From Streptomyces sp. MBT53 (lineage in GTDB: Bacteria; Actinomycetota; Actinomycetes; Streptomycetales; Streptomycetaceae), in NCBI RefSeq assembly GCF_016654115.1, contig NZ_JAEQAZ010000076.1:1-37230 (forward strand): a stretch of 37,230 bases of DNA, in the 5' to 3' direction. The translations under genes and the position numbers were made by a program. Each line of letters begins with the position of its first letter. The stretch's first letter is position 1. The notes under the pieces are model-generated. The model was not told where the DNA came from. It worked only from the letters and a program-made list of their open reading frames with translations, and did no database searches. Of this stretch, positions 7,790 to 16,067 are shown piece by piece.

Positions 7790-9721
7790 ATGTCCGCTCC
7801 ACCCAGCAAACCCACCGTCACCGAGCGAGAAGCCCGCCAGGTGGCGGAGGCCGCCCGGGAACAGGACTGGCGCAAGCCCAGCTTCGCCAAGGAACTGTTC
7901 CTCGGCCGCTTCCGGCTCGACCTCATCCACCCCCACCCGCTCCCGCCCGACGAGGACGTGCGGCGCGGCGAGGAGTTCCTCGCCGAGCTGCGCGTCTTCT
8001 GCGAGACGGAGATCGACGCAGCCCGCATCGAACGCGAGGCCCGCATCCCCGACGAGGTCATCGCCGGCCTCAAGGAGCTCGGTGCCCTCGGCATGAAGAT
8101 CGACACCAAGTACGGCGGTCTCGGCCTCACCCAGGTGTACTACAACAAGGCGCTGGCCCTGGCGGGCTCGGCCTGCCCGGCGGTCGGCGTGCTGCTCTCG
8201 GCGCATCAGTCGATCGGCGTACCGCAGCCGCTGAAACTCTTCGGCACCGACGAGCAGAAGGCCGAGTTCCTGCCGCGCTGCGCCCGCACCGACATCAGCG
8301 CCTTCCTGCTCACCGAGCCGGACGTCGGCTCCGACCCGGCCCGCCTGGCGACCAGCGCGGTGCGGGACGGGGACGCGTACGTCCTCGACGGCGTGAAGCT
8401 CTGGACCACCAACGGCGTGATCGCCGACCTCCTGGTCGTGATGGCCCGGGTGCCGAAGACCGAGGACAGCAGGGGCGGCATCACGGCGTTCGTCGTGGAG
8501 GCCGACTCGCCCGGCATCACCGTCGAGAACCGCAACGCCTTCATGGGCCTGCGCGGCATCGAGAACGGCGTCACCCGCTTCCACCAGGTCCGGGTCCCCG
8601 CCGCCAACCGCATCGGCCCCGAGGGCGCGGGCCTCAAGATCGCCCTCACCACCCTCAACACCGGCCGCCTCTCGCTGCCCGCGTCCTGCGTCGCGGCCGG
8701 CAAGTGGTGTCTGAAGATCGCCCGCGAGTGGTCGGCGGCCCGTGAGCAGTGGGGCAGGCCGATCGCCGAGCACGAGGCCGTGGGCAAGAAGATCTCGTTC
8801 ATCGCGGCGACGACCTTCGCCCTGGAAGCGGTACTCGACCTCTCCTCGCAGATGGCGGACGAGGACCGCAACGACATCCGTATCGAGGGCGCCCTCGCCA
8901 AGCTCTTCGCCTCCGAGATGGGCTGGCTGATGGCCGACGAGCTGGTCCAGATCCGCGGCGGCCGGGGCTTCGAGACGGCGGAGTCCCTCGCGGCCCGCGG
9001 CGAGAAGGCCGTCCCCGCCGAACAGGTCCTCCGCGACCTCCGCATCAACCGCATCTTCGAGGGCTCGACGGAGATCATGCACCTCCTCATCGCCCGCGAG
9101 GCCGTCGACGCCCACCTCACGGTCGCCGGCGACCTCATCGACCCCGACAAGTCCCTCCAGGACAAGGCGAAAGCGGGCGCCAACGCGGGCGTCTTCTACG
9201 CCAAGTGGCTCCCGAAGCTGGTCGCGGGCAGCGGCCAACTCCCGGGCACCTACGGCGAGTTCCGGCACGGCATCGACCTCTCCAAGCACCTGCGCTACGT
9301 CGAACGCAACGCCCGCAAACTCGCCCGCTCCACCTTCTACGCCATGTCCCGCTGGCAGGGCCGGATGGAGACCAAACAGGGCTTCCTGGGCCGGATCGTC
9401 GACATCGGCGCGGAACTGTTCGCGATGAGCGCGGTCTGCGTACGGGCCGAACTCCTGCGCACCCAGGGCGAACACGGCCGCGAGGCCTACCAACTCGCAG
9501 ACGCCTTCTGCCAGCAGTCCCGCATCCGGATCGAGGAACTCTTCGGCCGCCTGTGGACCAACACCGACGACCTCGACCGCAAGGTGGTCAAGGGAGTCAT
9601 GGGCGGCGCGTACACCTGGCTGGAGGAGGGCATCGTCGACCCGTCGGGCGAGGGCCCGTGGATCGCCGACACGACCCCGGGCCCCTCCAAGGCGGAGAAT
9701 GTGCACCGACCCGTCAACTAG
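7790..9721 (+). CDS. Acyl-CoA dehydrogenase (long, VLCAD-like)
   Basis: This encodes 643 residues. I choose the ATG at 7790, preceded by GAGGTGAG, over the in-frame GTG at 7781. It is an FAD enzyme that makes the alpha-beta double bond in acyl-CoA, passing electrons to ETF. The core (about 60-430) shows the N-terminal helical domain (LGALGMKIDTKYGGLGL), the flavin-binding LLTEPDVGSDPA and KLWTTNG, and the C-terminal helices with REQWGRPIAEHEAVGKKI and INRIFEGSTEIM, whose Glu is the usual catalytic base. An extra C-terminal helical part of about 190 residues makes it longer than short-chain enzymes (about 380) and similar to VLCAD/FadE forms. It stands alone between an endoglucanase and a secreted protein, so its context says little. 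The substrate chain length is not readable. Confidence 0.9.
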   Translation: MSAPPSKPTVTEREARQVAEAAREQDWRKPSFAKELFLGRFRLDLIHPHPLPPDEDVRRGEEFLAELRVFCETEIDAARIEREARIPDEVIAGLKELGALGMKIDTKYGGLGLTQVYYNKALALAGSACPAVGVLLSAHQSIGVPQPLKLFGTDEQKAEFLPRCARTDISAFLLTEPDVGSDPARLATSAVRDGDAYVLDGVKLWTTNGVIADLLVVMARVPKTEDSRGGITAFVVEADSPGITVENRNAFMGLRGIENGVTRFHQVRVPAANRIGPEGAGLKIALTTLNTGRLSLPASCVAAGKWCLKIAREWSAAREQWGRPIAEHEAVGKKISFIAATTFALEAVLDLSSQMADEDRNDIRIEGALAKLFASEMGWLMADELVQIRGGRGFETAESLAARGEKAVPAEQVLRDLRINRIFEGSTEIMHLLIAREAVDAHLTVAGDLIDPDKSLQDKAKAGANAGVFYAKWLPKLVAGSGQLPGTYGEFRHGIDLSKHLRYVERNARKLARSTFYAMSRWQGRMETKQGFLGRIVDIGAELFAMSAVCVRAELLRTQGEHGREAYQLADAFCQQSRIRIEELFGRLWTNTDDLDRKVVKGVMGGAYTWLEEGIVDPSGEGPWIADTTPGPSKAENVHRPVN

Positions 9722-9728
9722 CCCCGGA

Positions 9729-10178
9729 TCAGCAGTACTTGTCGCTCGGATCCCGCGTCGTCCAGGAACAGGTGTCGACCTTGCTGCCGGTCGCTCTGGT
9801 CAGCGTCGCCGTGTCCTTGGTGTTGTTCCAGACGTACCAGCCGCGGTTCTGGTACGTGTTCGACGCGGTGTCCGTGCCCTTGCCGGTGTGCACCTTGATG
9901 TACTTGCCGGCGCCGATCTTGATGTTCTTGAAGACGTAGCGGTGGTTCGAGACGTCCTTGAGGACCCACCCCTTGAGGGAGATCGCCGACCGGCTGGTGT
10001 TCTTGATCTGCACCCACTCGGCGTTGAGGCTCGCGTTGGAGCCGTGGTCCGAGCCGGGGCTGTCGAACCAGACGCGGTAGATCGTGACCCCGCCGGCGGC
10101 CTCGGCCGGGGTGCTCAGCAGTGTGCCGGTGAGTATCGCGGCGCCCGCGAGCGCGGGCAGAACAGCGCGTATCCGCAT
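9729..10178 (-). CDS. Secreted lamin-tail-domain (LTD) protein
   Basis: This encodes 149 residues from the ATG at 10178; a longer in-frame start at 10220 would put 14 residues before an otherwise perfect signal peptide (RIRAVLPALAGAAILTG..., cleavage after AEA near residue 27). The mature part of about 120 residues is one lamin-tail immunoglobulin-like domain: ADLN-like opening SLNAEWVQIKNTS, ISLKGWVLKD, HRYVFKN, then GKYIKVHTGKG and RGWYVWNNTKDTATL, and a final two-cysteine tail (DTCSWTTRD...KYC). Extracellular LTD domains in bacteria are presumed adhesive or scaffold modules, often next to nucleases or hydrolases. No catalytic residues are seen. The gene converges with the acyl-CoA dehydrogenase gene, 7 bases apart. 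Confidence 0.85.
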   Translation of the reverse strand: MRIRAVLPALAGAAILTGTLLSTPAEAAGGVTIYRVWFDSPGSDHGSNASLNAEWVQIKNTSRSAISLKGWVLKDVSNHRYVFKNIKIGAGKYIKVHTGKGTDTASNTYQNRGWYVWNNTKDTATLTRATGSKVDTCSWTTRDPSDKYC

Positions 10179-10366
10179 GGAGAATCCCCCCAGGATGTCG
10201 TCCACTGGCCGGTCGTCCACCGGCGCAGGACTGAAGTGTTATCACATGACCTTCACGCCGTATTCACAAAGGGGGATTTCCCTTCAATCACCGACGAGAG
10301 CCGATAAGCCACCCGCCCGAGGGAACCGCTGTCCACCTGGCCACCCGTTGCGGCAACAATGGAGGG

Positions 10367-11635
10367 ATGAGCGACAGTCCAGCACCCCTCGCCGACCCAC
10401 ATCTCGTCTACGACCCCGTCGTGGGCGACGGTCCCAAGGCCCTGGTGATCCTCGGCTCCACCGGGTCCATCGGCACCCAGGCCATCGACCTGGTGCTGCG
10501 CAACCCGGACCGTTTCCGGGTCACCGCACTCTCCGCCAACGGCGGCCGGGTCGGACTCCTCGCCGAGCAGGCGTACCGGCTCAGGGTGCGGACCGTCGCG
10601 GTCGCCCGCGAGGACGCCGTACCGGCACTGCGCGAAGCGCTCGCGGCGCAGTACGGCACCGGGGAGCCGCTCCCCGAGATCCTCGCCGGACCGGACGCGG
10701 CCACGCAGGTCGCGGCCTCCGACTGCCACACCGTGCTGAACGGCATCACCGGCTCCATCGGTCTCGCGCCCACCCTCGCCGCCCTGGAGGCGGGCCGCGT
10801 CCTCGCGCTCGCCAACAAGGAGTCGCTCATCGTCGGCGGCCCGCTGGTCAAGGCGCTTGCGAAGCCCGGCCAGATCATCCCGGTCGACTCCGAGCACGCG
10901 GCCCTCTTCCAGGCCCTCGCGGCCGGCACCCGCGCCGACGTCCGCAAGCTCGTCGTCACCGCGTCCGGCGGCCCCTTCCGCGGCCGTACGAAGGCGGAAC
11001 TGGCGAACGTGACCGTCGCCGACGCCCTCGCGCACCCCACCTGGGCGATGGGCCCGGTGATCACGATCAACTCCGCGACCCTGGTGAACAAGGGGCTCGA
11101 AGTGATCGAGGCACACCTGCTGTACGACATTCCCTTCGATCGCATTGAGGTGGTCGTGCACCCGCAGTCGTATGTCCACTCGATGGTGGAATTCACGGAC
11201 GGATCTACGATCGCCCAGGCGACGCCCCCCGACATGCGCGGGCCGATCGCCATCGGGCTCGGCTGGCCCGAGCGGGTCCCGGACGCGGCGCCCGCGTTCG
11301 ACTGGAGCAAGGCCTCGACGTGGGAGTTCTTCCCGCTCGACACCGAGGCCTTCCCCTCCGTGGGCCTCGCCCGGCATGTGGGACAGCTCGCGGGCACGGC
11401 CCCGGCGGTGTTCAATGCGGCGAACGAGGAGTGCGTGGAGGCGTTCCGCGCGGGCGCGCTGCCGTTCAACGGAATCATGGAGACGGTGACACGGGTGGTC
11501 GAGGAACACGGGACACCGGCCACGGGAACCTCGCTCACCGTGCCGGACGTCCTCGAAGCGGAGACCTGGGCGCGCGCCCGGGCCCGCGAACTGACAGCGC
11601 AGACGACCACGGCGAACGCGGAGGCGCGTGCATGA
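10367..11635 (+). CDS. dxr: 1-deoxy-D-xylulose 5-phosphate reductoisomerase
   Basis: This encodes 422 residues. It catalyses the second step of the non-mevalonate isoprenoid pathway, DXP to MEP with NADPH. LVILGSTGSIGTQA (about 27-40) is the NADPH site. ANKESLIVGG, IPVDSEHAALFQ, TASGGPFRG and HPTWAMGPVITINSATLVNKGLEV form the substrate and metal site. HPQSYVHSMVEFTDGS and QATPPDMRGPI continue the family signature, and the C-terminal helical domain follows. About 20 residues precede the core, as usual in Streptomyces. GGAGGG directly abuts the ATG, too close for a normal ribosome site, so the start may be read from a leaderless or very short-leader mRNA. The stop overlaps the rseP start (ATGA), so the two are translationally coupled. 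Confidence 0.97.
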   Translation: MSDSPAPLADPHLVYDPVVGDGPKALVILGSTGSIGTQAIDLVLRNPDRFRVTALSANGGRVGLLAEQAYRLRVRTVAVAREDAVPALREALAAQYGTGEPLPEILAGPDAATQVAASDCHTVLNGITGSIGLAPTLAALEAGRVLALANKESLIVGGPLVKALAKPGQIIPVDSEHAALFQALAAGTRADVRKLVVTASGGPFRGRTKAELANVTVADALAHPTWAMGPVITINSATLVNKGLEVIEAHLLYDIPFDRIEVVVHPQSYVHSMVEFTDGSTIAQATPPDMRGPIAIGLGWPERVPDAAPAFDWSKASTWEFFPLDTEAFPSVGLARHVGQLAGTAPAVFNAANEECVEAFRAGALPFNGIMETVTRVVEEHGTPATGTSLTVPDVLEAETWARARARELTAQTTTANAEARA

Positions 11636-12936
11636 CAGCCCTGATGATGATCCTCGGCATAGTCGTCTTCGCGGTCGGCCTGCTGGTCTCGATCGCCTGG
11701 CACGAGCTGGGGCATCTCTCGACGGCGAAGCTCTTCGGCATCCGGGTGCCCCAGTACATGGTCGGCTTCGGCCCGACCATCTGGTCCCGGAAGAAGGGCG
11801 ACACCGAGTACGGGTTCAAGGCCATCCCGTTCGGCGGCTACATCCGCATGATCGGCATGTTCCCGCCCGGCGACGACGGCCGGATCACCGCCCGCTCCAC
11901 CTCGCCCTGGCGCAGCATGATCGAGGACGCCCGCTCGGCGGCCTTCGAGGAACTCCAGCCCGGCGACGAGACCCGCCTCTTCTACACCCGCAAACCCTGG
12001 AAACGGGTCATCGTGATGTTCGCGGGCCCGTTCATGAACCTCATCCTGGCGGTGGCGCTCTTCCTCACCGTCCTGATGGGCTTCGGGATCTCGCAGCAGA
12101 CCAACACGGTCAGCTCGGTCTCCCAGTGCGTCATCGCGCAGAGCCAGAACCGCGACACCTGCAGGTCGACCGACCCGGCCTCCCCGGCCGCCGCGGCAGG
12201 CCTCAAGGCGGGCGACAAGATCCTCAGCTTCAACGGCGTCAAGACGACCGACTGGAACAAACTCTCCGACCTGATCCGCGCGGCCCCCGGCAAGACGGTC
12301 CCGATCGTCGTCGAGCGCAAGGGCCAGGAGGTCACCCTGCACGCGAAGATCGCGAGCAACCAGGTCGCCAGGAAGGACTCCAGCGGCCAGATCGTCCAGG
12401 GCAAGTACGTCACCGCCGGCTTCCTCGGCTTCAGCGCGGCCACCGGCATCGTCCGCCAGGACTTCGGCGACTCGGTCACCTGGATGACCGACCGCATGGG
12501 CGAGGCCGTCGACTCCATCGCGGCACTCCCCGGCAAGATCCCGGCCCTGTGGAACGCGGCCTTCGACGGCGCCCCCCGCCAGGCCGACTCCCCGATGGGC
12601 GTCGTAGGTGCGGCCCGCGTCGGCGGCGAGATCTTCACCCTCGACATCCCGCCCACCCAGCAGCTGGCCATGGCCCTGATGCTGGTAGCCGGCTTCAACC
12701 TCTCTCTCTTCCTCTTCAACATGCTCCCGCTGCTCCCGCTCGACGGCGGCCATGTCGCGGGCGCCCTGTGGGAGGCCCTGCGCCGGAACCTGGCGAAGGT
12801 GCTCAAGCGCCCGGACCCGGGCCCGTTCGACGTGGCGAAGCTGATGCCGGTCGCGTATGTCGTGGCAGGGATCTTCGTCTGCTTCACCCTGCTCGTCCTC
12901 GTGGCGGACGTGGTTAACCCGGTGAAAATCTCCTAG
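11632..12936 (+). CDS. rseP: Site-2 (RseP-type) intramembrane zinc metalloprotease
   Basis: This encodes 434 residues. It cuts membrane-bound regulators within the membrane, typically anti-sigma factors after a first external cut. HELGH at residues 24-28 gives the zinc ligands and the catalytic Glu in the first membrane helix. FAGPFMNLILAVALFL (about 127-142) opens the second helix. A PDZ domain follows (about 175-260: GLKAGDKILSFNG, PGKTVPIVVER). FNMLPLLPLDGGHV holds the third zinc ligand Asp371. The last helix (VAYVVAGIFVCFTLLVLV) ends just before the C-terminus. The gene starts on the dxr stop codon and is followed by a terminator at 12952. The dxr-rseP-ispG order is common in actinobacteria. 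The substrate anti-sigma factor is not encoded here. Confidence 0.93.
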   Translation: MTALMMILGIVVFAVGLLVSIAWHELGHLSTAKLFGIRVPQYMVGFGPTIWSRKKGDTEYGFKAIPFGGYIRMIGMFPPGDDGRITARSTSPWRSMIEDARSAAFEELQPGDETRLFYTRKPWKRVIVMFAGPFMNLILAVALFLTVLMGFGISQQTNTVSSVSQCVIAQSQNRDTCRSTDPASPAAAAGLKAGDKILSFNGVKTTDWNKLSDLIRAAPGKTVPIVVERKGQEVTLHAKIASNQVARKDSSGQIVQGKYVTAGFLGFSAATGIVRQDFGDSVTWMTDRMGEAVDSIAALPGKIPALWNAAFDGAPRQADSPMGVVGAARVGGEIFTLDIPPTQQLAMALMLVAGFNLSLFLFNMLPLLPLDGGHVAGALWEALRRNLAKVLKRPDPGPFDVAKLMPVAYVVAGIFVCFTLLVLVADVVNPVKIS

Positions 12937-12951
12937 TCATCCGTAGTTTGT

Positions 12952-12982
12952 GGCGGCCTCACATCCTTGATGTGGGGCCGCC
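12952..12982 (+). terminator. Hairpin after rseP
   Basis: GGCGGCCTCACATC (12952-12965) pairs with GATGTGGGGCCGCC (12969-12982) around CTT: 14 pairs with one wobble. It begins 15 bases after the rseP stop, so ispG probably has its own promoter in 12990-13104. Confidence 0.85.
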
Positions 12983-13104
12983 CTCCATTGAGTGGGTTTA
13001 CGGCCGGGATGTGCTCGGGCCCGCACGGTTGACGTAATCTCGAAGCCTGGAGCCCGTTGTTCCGGGACCGGGGCCTTGATCCACGACTTGGGGTTGCACA
13101 GCAG

Positions 13105-14262
13105 ATGACTGCGATTTCTCTCGGCATTCCGTCCGTTCCGACCAGGCTCGCCGAGCGCCGCAAGAGCCGGCAGATCCAGGTCGGGTCCGTGGCGGTCGGC
13201 GGCGACGCGCCGGTGTCCGTGCAGTCCATGACGACCACCCGTACGTCGGACATCGGAGCCACGCTCCAGCAGATCGCCGAGCTGACCGCGTCCGGCTGCC
13301 AGATCGTCCGCGTGGCCTGCCCGACCCAGGACGACGCCGACGCCCTCGCGACGATCGCCCGCAAGTCGCAGATCCCGGTGATCGCGGACATCCACTTCCA
13401 GCCGAAGTACGTGTTCGCCGCGATCGAGGCCGGCTGCGCGGCCGTCCGCGTGAACCCCGGCAACATCAAGCAGTTCGACGACAAGGTCAAGGAGATCGCG
13501 CGGGCCGCGAAGGACCACGGCACCCCGATCCGCATCGGCGTGAACGCGGGCTCGCTGGACAGCCGACTCCTGAAGAAGTACGGCAAGGCGACCCCCGAGG
13601 CGCTGGCCGAGTCCGCCCTCTGGGAAGCGTCCCTCTTCGAGGAGCACGGCTTCCAGGACATCAAGATCTCGGTCAAGCACAACGACCCGGTCGTCATGGT
13701 CGAGGCCTACCGCCAGCTCGCCGCCCAGTGCGACTACCCGCTCCACCTCGGCGTGACGGAGGCGGGCCCCGCGTTCCAGGGCACGATCAAGTCGGCGGTG
13801 GCTTTCGGCGCGCTGCTCAGCCAGGGCATCGGCGACACGATCCGCGTCTCCCTGTCGGCCCCGCCGGTGGAGGAGATCAAGGTCGGACTCCAGATCCTGG
13901 AGTCCCTGAACCTCAAGCCCCGCCGCCTGGAGATCGTCTCCTGCCCCTCCTGCGGCCGCGCCCAGGTCGACGTCTACAAGCTGGCCGAGGAGGTCACGGC
14001 GGGCCTGGAGGGCATGGAGGTCCCGCTGCGCGTGGCCGTCATGGGCTGCGTGGTGAACGGCCCGGGCGAGGCCCGCGAGGCCGACCTCGGCGTCGCCTCC
14101 GGCAACGGCAAGGGCCAGATCTTCGTCAAGGGCGAGGTCATCAAGACCGTCCCCGAGTCGAAGATCGTCGAGACCCTCATCGAGGAAGCGATGAAGATCG
14201 CCGAGCAGATGGAGGCGGACGGGGTGGCTTCGGGGGAGCCGACGGTCGCGGTGGCGGGCTGA
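13105..14262 (+). CDS. ispG: 4-hydroxy-3-methylbut-2-enyl diphosphate synthase (flavodoxin/ferredoxin type)
   Basis: This encodes 385 residues from the ATG at 13105 (MTAISLGIPS is the usual Streptomyces start; an upstream in-frame ATG at 13057 adds 16 atypical residues). It is an iron-sulfur enzyme of the non-mevalonate pathway, converting MEcPP to HMBPP. The N-terminal TIM barrel shows QVGSVAVGGDAPVSVQSMT, IVRVACPTQDDA, PVIADIHF, AVRVNPGNI and IRIGVNAGSLD. The C-terminal domain holds the [4Fe-4S] ligands Cys280 and Cys283 (SCPSCGR), Cys315 (GCVVNGPGE) and Glu322. All expected residues are present and the length is normal. It lies two genes after dxr of the same pathway. Electrons would come from a ferredoxin. 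Confidence 0.97.
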   Translation: MTAISLGIPSVPTRLAERRKSRQIQVGSVAVGGDAPVSVQSMTTTRTSDIGATLQQIAELTASGCQIVRVACPTQDDADALATIARKSQIPVIADIHFQPKYVFAAIEAGCAAVRVNPGNIKQFDDKVKEIARAAKDHGTPIRIGVNAGSLDSRLLKKYGKATPEALAESALWEASLFEEHGFQDIKISVKHNDPVVMVEAYRQLAAQCDYPLHLGVTEAGPAFQGTIKSAVAFGALLSQGIGDTIRVSLSAPPVEEIKVGLQILESLNLKPRRLEIVSCPSCGRAQVDVYKLAEEVTAGLEGMEVPLRVAVMGCVVNGPGEAREADLGVASGNGKGQIFVKGEVIKTVPESKIVETLIEEAMKIAEQMEADGVASGEPTVAVAG

Positions 14263-14283
14263 CAGGCGTGACTTCGTGATTGT

Positions 14284-14353
14284 CAGCCCGTCCGGCGCTT
14301 GAGGACGAGGCCGTCCAGGCCGAAAGCGGGGGCCTGGGGGCGGCAGCCCCCAG
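14284..14353 (+). repeat. Dispersed Streptomyces intergenic repeat with terminator hairpin
   Basis: The block beginning CAGCCCGTCCGGCGCTTGAG and ending in the G-run/C-run hairpin is a sequence I recognise as a common intergenic element in Streptomyces genomes. Its end contains perfect arms CTGGGGGC (14334-14341) and GCCCCCAG (14346-14353) with a 4-base loop. It lies 22 bases after ispG and probably acts as its terminator. Recognition is from memory; only one copy is in this window. Confidence 0.65.
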
Positions 14354-14466
14354 ACGCCCACTTTCCCCACCCCCACTGAGAAGCGAGCCCCAACACAAGG
14401 CGGCACCGCTCAGCTTCCGCAGGTACAGTGCGGAGATCAGCAGACCCTCAGGGTGAGGTCCCGTAC

Positions 14467-15315
14467 GTGTTGACCCAGACCACCTCTCGGGTGCTCGAAC
14501 CGAGCGACCTGGAAGCCGCGCTCGCCGTGCTGGACCGCGAGCCGGTCACGAACGCCTTCGTGACCTCGCGGGTTCAGGTCGCCGGCCTGGACCCGTGGCG
14601 CCTCGGCGGCGAGATGTGGGGCTGGTACGAGGACGGCATGCTGACGTCCCTCTGCTACGCGGGCGCCAACCTCGTCCCGATCTGCGCCACCCCTCGCGCG
14701 ATCCGCGCGTTCGCGGACCGCGCCCGCCGGGCCGGCCGCCGCTGCTCCTCGATCGTCGGCCCCGCAGAGGCCACCGCTCAGTTGTGGCGCCTGCTGGAAC
14801 CGAGCTGGGGCCCGGCCCGAGAGGTCCGCGCTCACCAGCCCCTGATGGTCGCCGACCGCATGCCCACCGACATCGCTCCCGATCCCTACGTCCGTCGCAT
14901 CCGCAAGGACGAGATGGAGACGATCATGCCGGCGTGCGTGGCGATGTTCACCGAGGAGGTCGGAGTCTCCCCGCTGGCAGGCGACGGCGGCCTTCTGTAC
15001 CAGGCCCGAGTGGCCGAACTCGTGGGCTCCGGCCGCTCGTTCGCCCGCCTCGACGAGTACGGCAAGGTCGTCTTCAAGGCCGAGATCGGCGCCGCGACGA
15101 CCCAGGCCTGCCAGATCCAGGGCGTGTGGGTGGCCCCCGAGTACCGGGGGATGGGGGTGGCGGCTCCGGCGATGGCATCGGTACTGCGCTACGCCCTCGC
15201 GGACGTGGCCCCGATCGTCAGCCTCTACGTCAACGACTTCAACACCCCGGCGAGAAGGGCGTACTTGAGGGTGGGCTTCCAGGAGGTCGGCGCCTTCATG
15301 AGCGTCCTGTTCTGA
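14467..15315 (+). CDS. DUF4081 plus GNAT acetyltransferase
   Basis: This encodes 282 residues from the GTG at 14467, with GGTGAGG about 7 bases upstream; an earlier in-frame GTG at 14428 lacks such a site. The N-terminal half (about 1-125; LDREPVTNAFVTSRV, LCYAGANLVPI) matches the DUF4081 region often fused to acetyltransferases. The C-terminal half is a GNAT fold: YVRRIRKDEMETIMPACVAM at its start, then VWVAPEYRGMGVAAPAM as the acetyl-CoA pyrophosphate loop (R-G-M-G-V-A), and NDFNTPARRAYLRVGFQEVG at the end. It probably transfers an acetyl group from acetyl-CoA to an amine; the substrate is unknown. Its place between ispG and proS is conserved in Streptomyces as far as I recall. Confidence 0.85.
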   Translation: MLTQTTSRVLEPSDLEAALAVLDREPVTNAFVTSRVQVAGLDPWRLGGEMWGWYEDGMLTSLCYAGANLVPICATPRAIRAFADRARRAGRRCSSIVGPAEATAQLWRLLEPSWGPAREVRAHQPLMVADRMPTDIAPDPYVRRIRKDEMETIMPACVAMFTEEVGVSPLAGDGGLLYQARVAELVGSGRSFARLDEYGKVVFKAEIGAATTQACQIQGVWVAPEYRGMGVAAPAMASVLRYALADVAPIVSLYVNDFNTPARRAYLRVGFQEVGAFMSVLF

Positions 15316-15326
15316 AAAGTCCTTCA

Positions 15327-15400
15327 GGGGCGCGGGGCTGTATCGATATGCGGCTCGGCCGCGTGGGCGCGATCAGCCACACACGGCCCGCACCCGAACG
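15327..15400 (+). repeat. Dispersed GGGGCGCGGGGCTGTATCGA repeat, copy 1
   Basis: This unit of about 74 bases lies between the two acetyltransferase genes, 12 bases after the first one's stop. Its first 55 bases differ at only three positions from copy 2 at 21215. The 5' hairpin arm (GCGCCCC) seen in copies 2 and 3 is missing here. It contains no gene. Confidence 0.8.
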
Positions 15401-15430
15401 ACAACCGCCACCCCCCTGTACTCTCCCCAC

Positions 15431-15994
15431 ATGCGATTTCCCGGTCACGGCCACCGCCACCCCGAAGACGTCGTGATCGGCCCCTTGGACCTTTCGGCCC
15501 GTGTGGACGAGGCCCTCGCAGTCCAAGCCATCGCCTTCGGCCTCGGTGCGGACGAAGTGGCAGTACGTCGCCAGATCGTCCTGCGCCATATGACCTACCC
15601 CGGTGCAAGAGCCCTCGGCGCCACCTCGGCGGAGCGTCTCGTGGGTTTCGTCTACGGCATGCCCAACAACCGCACCCACTGGTGGTCCACGGTCGTGGAG
15701 CCGTACCTCCGCTCCGGCGGTCACGACAGCTGGCTCGACGACTCCTTCGTGATCACCGAGCTGCACGTCCACCCGCACTTCCAGAACCGTGGCCTCGGCC
15801 GTTCCCTGATCACCACGATCACGGACGCCGCCGCCGAACCCCGCTCGATCCTCTCCGCGATCGACACGGACAGCCCGGCCCGCGGCCTGTACCGCTCCCT
15901 CGGCTACGAGGACCTGGCCCGCCAGGTCCTGTTTCCCAGCGCCCCGAAGCCGTACGCAGTGATGGGCGCCCCACTCCCGCTCCGCCGTCGCTAA
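15431..15994 (+). CDS. GNAT family acetyltransferase
   Basis: This encodes 187 residues from the ATG at 15431. The acetyl-CoA loop is HFQNRGLGRSL (Q-N-R-G-L-G), preceded by the strand FVITELHVHP and followed by SAIDTDSPARGLYRSLGYEDL, the usual last motif of small-molecule GNATs. The short region from 75 to 105 (MPNNRTHWWSTVVEPYL) is family-specific and may bind the acceptor. The start has no strong ribosome site, so a nearby alternative is possible. It is unrelated in detail to the previous gene apart from the fold. The substrate is unknown. Confidence 0.85.
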   Translation: MRFPGHGHRHPEDVVIGPLDLSARVDEALAVQAIAFGLGADEVAVRRQIVLRHMTYPGARALGATSAERLVGFVYGMPNNRTHWWSTVVEPYLRSGGHDSWLDDSFVITELHVHPHFQNRGLGRSLITTITDAAAEPRSILSAIDTDSPARGLYRSLGYEDLARQVLFPSAPKPYAVMGAPLPLRRR

Positions 15995-16067
15995 CCGATT
16001 TCCACCGGCACAGCGAGCCCGGCTAACCTCCTAGCCATCACCCTTTCCCGGCAGGAGTACAGGAACC

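Noticed and set aside
6695..9706. 1003-codon open frame antisense to the GH12 and acyl-CoA dehydrogenase genes
   Set aside because: It crosses two clearly coded genes and an operator, has no motif and no plausible start; a GC shadow.
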